Source: Rikenellaceae bacterium
Lineage (GTDB): Bacteria > Bacteroidota > Bacteroidia > Bacteroidales > Rikenellaceae
Length of the DNA stretch: 52,696 bases
Direction of reading: 5' to 3'
Assembly (NCBI GenBank): GCA_015059785.1
Contig: SUZS01000014.1
Coordinates: forward strand, 1-52,696
The notes beneath the pieces are model-generated. The model was not told where the DNA came from and made no database searches. It saw only the letters and a list, made by a program, of their open reading frames with translations. Positions within the stretch are counted from its first letter, which is position 1; each line of letters opens with the position of its first letter. The position numbers and the translations under genes are program-made. Positions 41,671 through 48,761 of this stretch are shown here, in pieces.

Positions 41671-42096
41671 AAACACCATAAAAGTCAAGCCATTAACAGC
41701 TCCTCTGATTAGTACCATACTTACATTGAGTTGGATATCCACTTAAAAGTCAAGCTGTTAACAGCGCAACTCTCCGCTTATACCTCTTTCGTGGTGTTGG
41801 ATATCCACTTAAAAGTCAAGCCATTAACAGCAACCTCTGCTGCCTCAATGTCAGTGCCTGAGTTGGATATCCACTTAAAAGTCAAGCTATTAACAGCGGG
41901 GTTTTTTCGGTCTTCCTCCAAGTACTCGTTGGATATCCACTTAAAAGTCAAGCTATTAACAGCTCTCTCTCTTCAAATTGGGTCACATATTTCGTTGGAT
42001 ATCCACTTAAAAGTCAAGCTATTAACAGCATAGTCCTCCACTGGTCGTATCGGAAATTATGTTGGATATCCACTTAAAAGTCAAGCTATTAACAGC
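41665..42096 (-). CRISPR. CRISPR array, 7 repeats of 36 bp, 6 spacers
   Basis: Repeats start (plus coordinates) at 41665, 41730, 41796, 41862, 41928, 41994 and 42061; spacers are 29-31 bp. On the minus strand the repeat begins GCTGTTAATAGC and ends TGGATATCCAAC. The four repeats nearest the effector are identical, two further out differ at one or two bases, and the one at 41665-41700 is degenerate. The effector-side end is therefore the leader end, and the array is read on the minus strand, like the effector. A 3' end of CAAC before each spacer suits type V crRNAs. Spacers show no match elsewhere in the window by eye. Confidence 0.95.
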
Positions 42097-42285
42097 CTGC
42101 AAGGTTGGAATGTGTTGATTTCCAACTATATATCACAAAAAATAAGTGAATTTTTTGAGTGCTTGAATATCAAAAAAGGCCTCCACCAATTTGATTTTTA
42201 TCTTCAAACCTCAAACTAAGGCGTTCCAACACGCCCAACCCATAATGGGTGTAGAAATCTATATCACATATCAAAGAACTCTTTC
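42097..42285 (-). ncRNA. candidate tracrRNA/leader between effector and array
   Basis: This gene-free stretch on the minus strand follows a full promoter (42292-42321) and runs into the first repeat. Read on the minus strand it has a hairpin ACCCAT-A-ATGGGT (42238-42250), another GGCGT-GTTGGA-ACGCC (42220-42235) whose loop is complementary to the repeat end TCCAAC, a T-run near 42163, and next to the array GTTGGAAATCAAC (42114-42126). The last pairs with 11 of 13 bases of the repeat's 3' end and so is the best anti-repeat candidate. The stem GTTGGAA/TTCCAAC (42104-42126) competes with that pairing. Ends of the RNA are not defined. Confidence 0.55.
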
Positions 42286-42291
42286 TGAATG

Positions 42292-42321
42292 CAAAGATAA
42301 GCTATTTTTTCTTTTTATCAA
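42292..42321 (-). promoter_or_regulatory. promoter for tracrRNA candidate and array
   Basis: On the minus strand TTG (42319-42321), 19 bp, TATCTTTG (42292-42299). The -33 box lies inside the last codons of the effector gene. Transcription should start near 42285 and run through the array. Confidence 0.7.
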
Positions 42322-43768
42322 CTACTGTAGTACTTAATGCTATGTTACGAGCTGCATTCCAATCTGCATTTATACCATCATAACTGCCATCAGCGTGCTG
42401 TTTTCCCTTGCCTTTTACACAATCTGGATTTTTACAAACAAAAGTTGATTGATTAATGCGTTGTCCCTTTTCATAATGACCACAGAAACTACAAGTTTGA
42501 CTAGTGTGGTATGGGTCTATGTATCTTACTTCAATACCCGCAGCATTTGCTTTATACTCAATCATTGTTTGTAATTCGAAAAACGACCAATATCGAAGAA
42601 TAAATTTAAACTCATTTTCAACCTCTTCGTTCTTATCTCGGCCAAATCCCGCTAATCGCTCCATCTGTATGACTCCTGCGCCATTTCTCAACGCATACTC
42701 AATGATTGATTTGCTGAAAATATGATTTTGCAGATGCACCCAATTACGCTCTTTGCCTTCTAGTCGGTCAAGAGCTTGGAGTTTTTGAGCGCGACCGTGT
42801 CCACCATTGGTTGTATGGCGAAGATTGCGTTGCAACTCTCGTTTCTGAGCTGCCATTCTCATACGCACCTTCAAGAATTGTTCACGCGAGCCAATTCCCA
42901 AACCTCCATACTCATTATCATTTAGAGCTGCGTACAATGGGATGTTAATTCCCAAATCAACGCCCACAACACGATTGGGATTAAGGTTTTTACTCTCTTT
43001 AGGAATCTTTACCACTAACAACAAAAATCGCTTCTTGTTTTTAGTCTCTTGTATAGTAGAAATTCCTACATCATACTGTCCATTTAATACTCGTTCTACA
43101 ATTTCACGATTATTGCTACGATCTCTACCAAAAAATAAATCCCACTCCAAGCCTTTTGGAAAACGCACATATATAGATCCATCCTCGCGCTTTTTTAGCA
43201 TTAACTCACCAGAGCGTTTAATGGAAATTGGAACAGGGATACCCTTCTTATAGTTTGGGATAGTTCGTGCACCTTTCTCAACATCCAAACGATACTTTTT
43301 GTATGTTGAGAATATATTTTTATTCAGATTTGTTAATATCTCGGATGGTATGATGTCAATAAACTCATGGCTAACAACTATATATGTTGAGGTCTGTTCT
43401 TTATTTGTACCTTCTTCAACACCACCTCTCAAAAAGGCTTGTCTCTGTTTCTTGAAATCAGCGTCTAAAGCCTTGCGTTCAGCCTTTAGACGCTTAACAT
43501 CTTCCCCTGATAACTTATTACGCTTTGGATTTCTTAACAGCTTCTCAATCTCCTGAAAACGAGGAGAATGTAGTTTTAGCCTATAGTCGTAGGTGTCGTT
43601 GAAAAAACAGTGAGATATAATACGATTTGCAACCTTATACAGATTGTTATTTATCTCATCCCATATATGAAACTCATCCTTATATCGTTGAATAGCTTCA
43701 TCACTATCCCCGTGACGATGAAGATGTACTTCTATTTTGCGTGTTATACAAGTATATTCCGTTGCCAT
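42302..43768 (-). CDS. miniature type V CRISPR effector (Cas12f-like)
   Basis: A 488-aa RuvC nuclease. The RuvC parts are complete: GVDLGIN (D271), VIQMERL (E370) and NADWNAARNIA (D469); the zinc ribbon is CSFCGH (C426, C429) with CKNPDC (C445, C450). Residues 1-265 form the recognition/wedge region, with a helical part at 25-165, longer than in most TnpB proteins. No HNH domain is present. Size and domain order agree with Cas12f (about 400-530 aa). The gene is on the same strand as the array and the tracrRNA candidate. A TnpB of an IS605-type element is the alternative, but no element ends or TnpA are seen. Subtype V-F is likely but not proven. Confidence 0.85.
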   Translation of the reverse strand: MATEYTCITRKIEVHLHRHGDSDEAIQRYKDEFHIWDEINNNLYKVANRIISHCFFNDTYDYRLKLHSPRFQEIEKLLRNPKRNKLSGEDVKRLKAERKALDADFKKQRQAFLRGGVEEGTNKEQTSTYIVVSHEFIDIIPSEILTNLNKNIFSTYKKYRLDVEKGARTIPNYKKGIPVPISIKRSGELMLKKREDGSIYVRFPKGLEWDLFFGRDRSNNREIVERVLNGQYDVGISTIQETKNKKRFLLLVVKIPKESKNLNPNRVVGVDLGINIPLYAALNDNEYGGLGIGSREQFLKVRMRMAAQKRELQRNLRHTTNGGHGRAQKLQALDRLEGKERNWVHLQNHIFSKSIIEYALRNGAGVIQMERLAGFGRDKNEEVENEFKFILRYWSFFELQTMIEYKANAAGIEVRYIDPYHTSQTCSFCGHYEKGQRINQSTFVCKNPDCVKGKGKQHADGSYDGINADWNAARNIALSTTVVDKKKK

Positions 43769-43819
43769 AGTTTCAATTAATTTGTATTGCTAATTACATT
43801 TACTTGTTAGATAGAGTAC

Positions 43820-43867
43820 TTAACAGACTGCCAAAGCCAGGACACGAGTAAAAATGCTGCGTTTCAT
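43820..43867 (-). pseudogene. signal-peptide stub, remnant of the DUF1349 gene 5' end
   Basis: A 15-codon frame, MKRSIFTRVLALAVC, closely resembles the start of the DUF1349 protein (MKRSFFTLILAFATM). The 24 bp around its ATG (43856-43879) are identical to 41594-41617. It has a promoter upstream and the CRISPR effector downstream, so it looks like what is left after the CRISPR locus entered, or after duplication of the gene's 5' end. It might still be translated as a leader peptide. Confidence 0.7.
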
Positions 43868-43898
43868 ATCAAAAATCAGGTTAAGTTTAATACCTTTG

Positions 43899-43929
43899 CA
43901 AAGGTATATATTTGTTTGAAAAGATGCAA
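43899..43929 (-). promoter_or_regulatory. promoter reading toward the effector
   Basis: On the minus strand TTG (43927-43929), 20 bp, TACCTTTG (43899-43906). The -7 box is one half of an 18-bp palindrome, ATACCTTTG/CAAAGGTAT (43890-43907), whose other half is a -7 box reading the opposite way toward the alpha/beta hydrolase gene. TATATTTG (43907-43914) is another plus-strand -7 candidate. Confidence 0.65.
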
Positions 43930-43938
43930 TAGCCGTCT

Positions 43939-44931
43939 ATGGTCAAATTACTCCTTATATTACTCATGTGTCTGCCTATAACAGAGGTGCATGCCCGAAC
44001 AAAGTATGCTATCCACAATGATTTTAAGGCAGCGTGTCGTATTACTGCTCCGATGGGGCGTGGAACTCTTGGTATTGGCAACCTCTTTTTAGGCGCGATG
44101 TCAAAGGGAATGCAGTCTGGCAACAAACTAAAGATTGAGCAACATTGTACCACATCATCCTATGACCATAAAAAGATAAAGATGTGGGTTATAACCCCCA
44201 AAGTAACTCGGGTAAATCCAATGCCAGCAATACTCTTTTTGCACGGTGGTGGTTTTGTTTTTAAGGGTGCGCCATATCACTACGACCTTGCTAAAGAGTA
44301 TGCGCAACGCACAGGTTCGGTGGTTGTTATGGTTGATTACCGCACGGCACATAACAACCCATACGGAGTGCCTCTGTGTGACTGTCAAGATGCGTGGATG
44401 TGGATGACGACTAACGCAGATGTTCTCGGCATAGATACATCCAAGACAGCTATCGTAGGGGACTCTGCTGGTGGTTTTTTAGCCATCAAGACAACATTAT
44501 GGGCTGTGGGAAAGAGTGCTGTAAAACCGGCAAAGATGATGCTCATTTACCCCGTTGTGGACTGTTCAATGCGCACTTTAAGTATGAAAACATTTGTTGA
44601 TACACCAGTGTGGAATAGTCAGCTAAATAGTAAGATGTGGGGATATTATCTAAAAGATAACACAGAACAATCCCTGCTGGACCTTGCAATAAGGACCTTG
44701 CAAACTCTACCACCGACATATATTGAAAGTGCAGAATACGACTGTCTGCGTGACGAGGCGGAGATCTTCGCAGAAAAGCTTCGACAGGCGGGTGTATACA
44801 CACTTTACATCACTACGCACGGCACTATGCATGGATTTGATATGGCCCCGAAGAGCCATATAACTCAAACCCAAATCAACCTCCGCAGTAAATGGCTACA
44901 ATGGGAGGTGAGGGATGACCTCGCGTTGTAG
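43939..44931 (+). CDS. secreted alpha/beta hydrolase (HSL-like esterase)
   Basis: A 330-aa esterase/lipase with a signal peptide (MVKLLLILLMCLPITEVHA). The oxyanion motif FLHGGGFVFKG near residue 95, nucleophile GDSAGG near 175, an aspartate region (ESAEYDCLRDEAE) and the histidine in THGTMHGFD fit the hormone-sensitive-lipase family (acetyl-ester hydrolases). It probably removes acyl or acetyl groups from a sugar or small molecule in the periplasm. It is divergent from the CRISPR effector, and its last 36 bp overlap the convergent WYL-hydrolase gene. Confidence 0.9.
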   Translation: MVKLLLILLMCLPITEVHARTKYAIHNDFKAACRITAPMGRGTLGIGNLFLGAMSKGMQSGNKLKIEQHCTTSSYDHKKIKMWVITPKVTRVNPMPAILFLHGGGFVFKGAPYHYDLAKEYAQRTGSVVVMVDYRTAHNNPYGVPLCDCQDAWMWMTTNADVLGIDTSKTAIVGDSAGGFLAIKTTLWAVGKSAVKPAKMMLIYPVVDCSMRTLSMKTFVDTPVWNSQLNSKMWGYYLKDNTEQSLLDLAIRTLQTLPPTYIESAEYDCLRDEAEIFAEKLRQAGVYTLYITTHGTMHGFDMAPKSHITQTQINLRSKWLQWEVRDDLAL

Positions 44932-46218
44932 GTAGTCGAATGTTCCTTCGCTGAAGCGATGCTCGCCGTGAGGGTCTACGAATACCGTATAGCCTGCATC
45001 GCTTAATACTCTACGAGCCTCAAGGGTCGCCTCGTCACCAAGTAGCTCGTCGTGCAGGGCGAAGATGGCATGGTTCTCTTGTCCAAGTAATATTGGGTGT
45101 GTGGCAATATAATGCTCATAATCGATACACATCTGCTCGGTAAGGTCGAACTGTTGCACGCCATCCTTGCGTGGATAGAGGTAGTTATGAGTGCCCAGGC
45201 CGAAGCTATTTCGTATAAAATTAGCGAGTGACAGTGCGGGATTGCAGACAACCTTCACCGCATTAGGGGCATTAACAAATAGAGTCTCAAGTCCACCCAT
45301 AGAAGTACCAACAATAAGTTTAGGCTTATAGAACTCCACCATCTGATTGAGATGCTCCACATTCTGCTCAAGGTCTTCGCCAAAGTCTACACACATCCAG
45401 CGCAGGTGCGCAAATCGCTGCTGTAGCTCCATAAATGTTGAACTCTTTGCCCCTGAAGCAAGTCCGTGCACATATATTGCATCTATCTTGGAGCGATACC
45501 CCTCTGGGATATATGAGGCCCAAATACCGCGGCGGGTGGTGTACTTATGCTTAAAATGGCACTCTATATAGAGGTCGTTGCTATTGTTTGCCCCCTTACC
45601 AAACTTTGGCAGGGCGAGAAACTCCTTGATAGAGAAGTCTGACGGCAACTCAAAATGCGCACCATCTAAACTCTCGCGGATAGATATAATATTACTAAAT
45701 GCGTAGGCATTAATCTCACCCCCATCCCTATCGCGGCCAACAAGAAACCACTCTGTGGCAAACTGCTTAATGTAGTAAGGCTCAACACGAACCACTATCT
45801 TGCCTCCAAAAAGTAGCAACTCAACCGCTACGCCACGCTCCATAGCCTGAATTAATGGGTTGTAGTAGCGAAATGAGAGAAATCCGTCAAGCCATATACG
45901 ATCCGCAAGACGAGGATTTGCAAACAGCGCGTTGCTCATCTGTATGTGCGCAAGCAGCGACTGCTGCATACTCTTCATATCTATGTCGCCAGAGTAGTTG
46001 ATGTAATATTTGTAGCCCGTACCAGCGCCAATCTCAATATCGAACATCTGCTCAATCTTGTTAATATGGTTGTGAAAGGTACGCTTAGAGAGCGGTGCGC
46101 CATCTTCGTTGAGTGACGACGAGCGCCAATGCTCATCTATCTGACGAAAGGTTATTCCGTCATATCGCGATATTAAATCCAATAGCCACACATACTGCTT
46201 GTAAACATTTCCTGCCAT
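44896..46218 (-). CDS. WYL-domain regulator fused to a YqiA-like alpha/beta hydrolase
   Basis: A 440-aa three-part protein: an N-terminal winged helix (1-75), a WYL domain (about 125-190; VEPYYIKQFATEWFLVGRDRDGG) and a C-terminal hydrolase of the YqiA/UPF0227 type (about 245-440) with YVHGLASGAKSSTF, nucleophile GTSMGG (S306) and the late HGEHRFSE histidine. WYL proteins sense ligands, often in defence or stress systems. The fusion to an esterase is unusual: the hydrolase may process the ligand. Its 3' end overlaps the preceding hydrolase gene by 36 bp in convergent orientation. A -7 box TACTTTTG (46296-46303, minus) lies upstream. Confidence 0.82.
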   Translation of the reverse strand: MAGNVYKQYVWLLDLISRYDGITFRQIDEHWRSSSLNEDGAPLSKRTFHNHINKIEQMFDIEIGAGTGYKYYINYSGDIDMKSMQQSLLAHIQMSNALFANPRLADRIWLDGFLSFRYYNPLIQAMERGVAVELLLFGGKIVVRVEPYYIKQFATEWFLVGRDRDGGEINAYAFSNIISIRESLDGAHFELPSDFSIKEFLALPKFGKGANNSNDLYIECHFKHKYTTRRGIWASYIPEGYRSKIDAIYVHGLASGAKSSTFMELQQRFAHLRWMCVDFGEDLEQNVEHLNQMVEFYKPKLIVGTSMGGLETLFVNAPNAVKVVCNPALSLANFIRNSFGLGTHNYLYPRKDGVQQFDLTEQMCIDYEHYIATHPILLGQENHAIFALHDELLGDEATLEARRVLSDAGYTVFVDPHGEHRFSEGTFDYLQREVIPHLPL

Positions 46219-46373
46219 ATATATTTCCTTTTTAGATTACACAACAAAGGTCGCTCAAACCTATGCCAAAAGTTTGCACAGTCTAATATTTATCACAAAA
46301 GTAGCAATTTTTTAAGGAGTAGCACCTTAACAAAGCGAAAAATGGTTAACTTTGAAAGGAAAATTTAACAATT

Positions 46374-46910
46374 ATGGGAAAGAAAATTTTAGTTGTTGTA
46401 GACTATCAGTACGACTTTTACTCGCCACAGGGGGCGTTGTATGTTAATGATGGAGAGTCTCTGCAAGATAGGATTGCGCGTATTATTCCCGACTTTGACC
46501 ACATCGTTTTTACGCAGGATTTTCATCCCGCATCGCACTGCTCGTTTGACCGAAATGGTGGGCAGTGGCCCGTGCATTGCGTTGAGGGGACTCTTGGGGC
46601 AGAGATACCTGCCGAGCTTATTGCGCTATGTGGCTCTTATACAATCTCAAAAAAGGGTTGCAACGAGAACAAGGAGGAGTATGGAGCTTTTGCAGATAAG
46701 AGTGCTTCGGAGAGTATTTTTGCGGGCGCAGAGAGTGTTGTTGTCTGTGGCATTGCGGGCGACTACTGCGTGCTTGAGACCCTGAAAAATATCGTTAGCA
46801 TAGTTGGGGCGGATTGCGTATCGGTATATCTTAGTGGAGTGGCGAGCATTGACGGAGGCTCTGCGCTTAGCAACTATATGGCCGAGCAGGGTATTAAGGA
46901 GTACAAATAG
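46374..46910 (+). CDS. pncA: nicotinamidase
   Basis: A 178-aa cysteine hydrolase of the isochorismatase fold that deamidates nicotinamide to nicotinate. The catalytic triad is visible: D in VVDYQYDF near residue 10, K in SKKGCNENKEEY near 95-105 and C in GIAGDYCVLETLKN near 135; metal ligands are in FTQDFHPASHCSF (D, H, H). Together with pncB nearby it makes the nicotinamide salvage path. A -7 box TAACTTTG (46347-46354) lies upstream, without a clear -33 box. A bidirectional terminator follows at once. Confidence 0.93.
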   Translation: MGKKILVVVDYQYDFYSPQGALYVNDGESLQDRIARIIPDFDHIVFTQDFHPASHCSFDRNGGQWPVHCVEGTLGAEIPAELIALCGSYTISKKGCNENKEEYGAFADKSASESIFAGAESVVVCGIAGDYCVLETLKNIVSIVGADCVSVYLSGVASIDGGSALSNYMAEQGIKEYK

Positions 46911-46948
46911 ACAAAACGCCCAGACTCTCAAAAGTCTGGGCATTTTGT
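46911..46948. terminator. bidirectional terminator after pncA
   Basis: GCCCAGACT/AGTCTGGGC stem with flanking ACAAAA/TTTTGT. It separates pncA from the convergent gene at 46950. Confidence 0.9.
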
Positions 46949-46949
46949 C

Positions 46950-47300
46950 TTACAACATATTACTGAGCAAATCTTGTTCAAAACTTTTTAGGGCAAAGGG
47001 CTGCGTGGAAGTAATCTGTTCGCGCAATATAGGTTTTACGGTGGAGGTTATTGCCAGCTGCACGATACTATCCCACAGCACATCAAACTCGTGGGTCATA
47101 TCGCTCTTTACAGAGTCTGCATTCTCAAAATAGGTCTCAAGAAGTCTGTCACAGAGCGAGTTACTTGTAAAGGTAGAGCATATTTGCTCTTCGTTCCACT
47201 CGGCGTCGGGAAATGCTGCGCGCATAGCGTCGCAAATGTAGGTGTCAAAGTCGTTGCTCTCAAACTCTAATAGGGTCACAATCTTCTCATTTGTCATCAT
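46950..47300 (-). CDS. hypothetical protein
   Basis: A 116-aa acidic protein that I do not recognise. It starts MMTNEKIVTLLEFESNDFDTYICDAMR and appears all-helical. No signal peptide, membrane segment or known motif is seen. A -7 box TACTTTTG lies upstream on the minus strand (47339-47346). The gap to the divergent gene at 47418 is about 117 bp. Its position next to pncA gives no clear hint of function. Confidence 0.55.
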   Translation of the reverse strand: MMTNEKIVTLLEFESNDFDTYICDAMRAAFPDAEWNEEQICSTFTSNSLCDRLLETYFENADSVKSDMTHEFDVLWDSIVQLAITSTVKPILREQITSTQPFALKSFEQDLLSNML

Positions 47301-47417
47301 AGTCGTCGTTTTTATCAGTTAAACATCCAAATTCAGAACAAAAGTAACTATAGACTGTGCCATATTATGGCAGATGTAGTTGCTATTTTTGTGTCGTAAA
47401 CGAAAAAACGACTAATT

Positions 47418-48017
47418 ATGGAGCACTACATCGAACTTACAGACGGCTCACGCACTGAGGCTTTTCTAAAGGATGAGCTACCAGAGAGACTCACAACTGA
47501 CGAGCTTGAGATCGACACTACGGGCCTCTATCTGCAGCATAAGGGGCAGAAAAGAGCAAAGCCGAAGGAGGATAACATAGAGCAACGACAGAGAGAATTG
47601 GAGTTGTTTTTGAGCTATACTCACCGCTTTATTGAGGCGGCAGATAGAATTCTCACGGATAGCAGACTCTTTCTTACCCCAGTGCCTGTACAGAGCGGGC
47701 TGGCTTATACTGGCACATCGGGTTTCAAGAATCCAACGCTCGGCATATATATCGAGTGGTGGAAGAGCGTTGAGAACTCGTGGGTTGAAACAGACAAGAG
47801 GGGCAAGTTGCCACTATATTACATTGCAGGTAGTCCATTGAGTGGCTGCAATAGCTGCGCCTATGTCACCCCCGACGGAAAGAGCCACAGCGAGTGCGTC
47901 CATAACTTCAGCAGAGTATGGCGCTCGTTCCAGCAGATAAACACCCGCTACACCGAACCCAAACAGATTTACCACTCCTACACCCTCCCCCAAGCCATCG
48001 AAGAGCTGTTTGGATAA
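47418..48017 (+). CDS. hypothetical protein
   Basis: A 199-aa soluble protein that I do not recognise. It starts MEHYIELTDGSRTEAFLKDELPER. A central Tyr/Trp-rich region (GIYIEWWKSVENSW) and a cysteine-containing part (GSPLSGCNSCAYVTPDGKSHSECVHNF) are the most distinctive; the cysteines could bind metal. No export signal. -7 box TATTTTTG (47384-47391) upstream. No operon partner is evident. Confidence 0.6.
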   Translation: MEHYIELTDGSRTEAFLKDELPERLTTDELEIDTTGLYLQHKGQKRAKPKEDNIEQRQRELELFLSYTHRFIEAADRILTDSRLFLTPVPVQSGLAYTGTSGFKNPTLGIYIEWWKSVENSWVETDKRGKLPLYYIAGSPLSGCNSCAYVTPDGKSHSECVHNFSRVWRSFQQINTRYTEPKQIYHSYTLPQAIEELFG

Positions 48018-48081
48018 TACCAGAGGCTGACTGCAGCCCTTACGGACTTTTTAGTCAGCCTCAATAGTGATATTTATTCTC

Positions 48082-48759
48082 TTAATTATCAAACTTATAC
48101 CTCATCCAGACTGTCTGTCCGAGTTGGAAAACTCCAATAAGATGTAGTCTGGTGGCTGAGCGGTTAGGGTTTGCAATGCCATCAAAGGCGGCGGCCATGC
48201 CTGCTCTGCCGTCAATGCCTGGGGCTACCATAAAGCTCACCTCGTCAAGCAGTCCTGCCTCCAAAAAGGCGCCGTTGATATGTCCTCCTCCAGTAACTGC
48301 CAGACGCTCAACACCAAACTTAGTATAGAGTATCTCCATAGCGCGAGTAAGGTCAATACCTTTTTTGCCAGTCGCAATCCACGAGATATCCTGCTTGGTC
48401 AGCCTGTCGTGGTAGCATTTAGGGCACTGCTCGGAGGTTATCACAAGTAGCGCTTGGCCGTCAAACTCGTGCTCGCCCCACTGAAGTTTACCCTCTGTGT
48501 CAACACCTATACAGTAAGCATCTGTTTTGTGGGCAACATAGTAGGCCTCAGCTCCTATTGGGGTGGTATCCGTAGCCACGAACCGCTCAGGTAGGGCATA
48601 GTGCATCTGCATTGTCACGCGGCCCATAAGCATTGATGGGCAAGACAGCTGTTCCAGAGCTTCGTAATACTCATCTCCGCCCTCAATTTGCTCGGTCATA
48701 TTGCAGTCAATACGCCCGTCTAATGAGGCAATCATATGGCAAACAATGTATGGTCTCAT
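48082..48759 (-). CDS. dihydrofolate reductase/RibD C-terminal-like protein
   Basis: A 225-aa protein of the RibD_C/DHFR-like fold, which binds NADPH. It starts MRPYIVCHMIASLDGRIDCN, the family's substrate-loop opening; LMGRVTMQMH and AVTGGGHINGAFLEAGLLDEVSFMVAPGIDG are the cofactor and C-terminal signatures. No deaminase domain is attached, so it is not a bifunctional RibD. It starts 2 bp from the stop of pncB and probably shares its transcript. The substrate is unknown. Confidence 0.85.
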   Translation of the reverse strand: MRPYIVCHMIASLDGRIDCNMTEQIEGGDEYYEALEQLSCPSMLMGRVTMQMHYALPERFVATDTTPIGAEAYYVAHKTDAYCIGVDTEGKLQWGEHEFDGQALLVITSEQCPKCYHDRLTKQDISWIATGKKGIDLTRAMEILYTKFGVERLAVTGGGHINGAFLEAGLLDEVSFMVAPGIDGRAGMAAAFDGIANPNRSATRLHLIGVFQLGQTVWMRYKFDN

Positions 48760-48761
48760 AG

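Noticed and set aside
41731..42033. A 100-aa open frame with LDIHLKVKLLTA repeated across the array
   Set aside because: It is simply the 36-bp CRISPR repeat translated; 36 plus 30 is a multiple of three, so the frame stays open by chance. No start signals and opposite to the inferred array direction.
41701..42060. Self-targeting spacers
   Set aside because: Reading the six spacers against the window gave only matches of about 11 bases, such as CCTCTGCTGCC near 15650, which is chance level.
42302..43768. Effector gene as an ordinary IS605/IS1341 TnpB
   Set aside because: Considered because of the RuvC and zinc-ribbon pattern. The long N-terminal region, the adjacent co-oriented CRISPR array, the promoter and anti-repeat in between, and the lack of TnpA or element ends favour a CRISPR effector. 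Not fully excluded.
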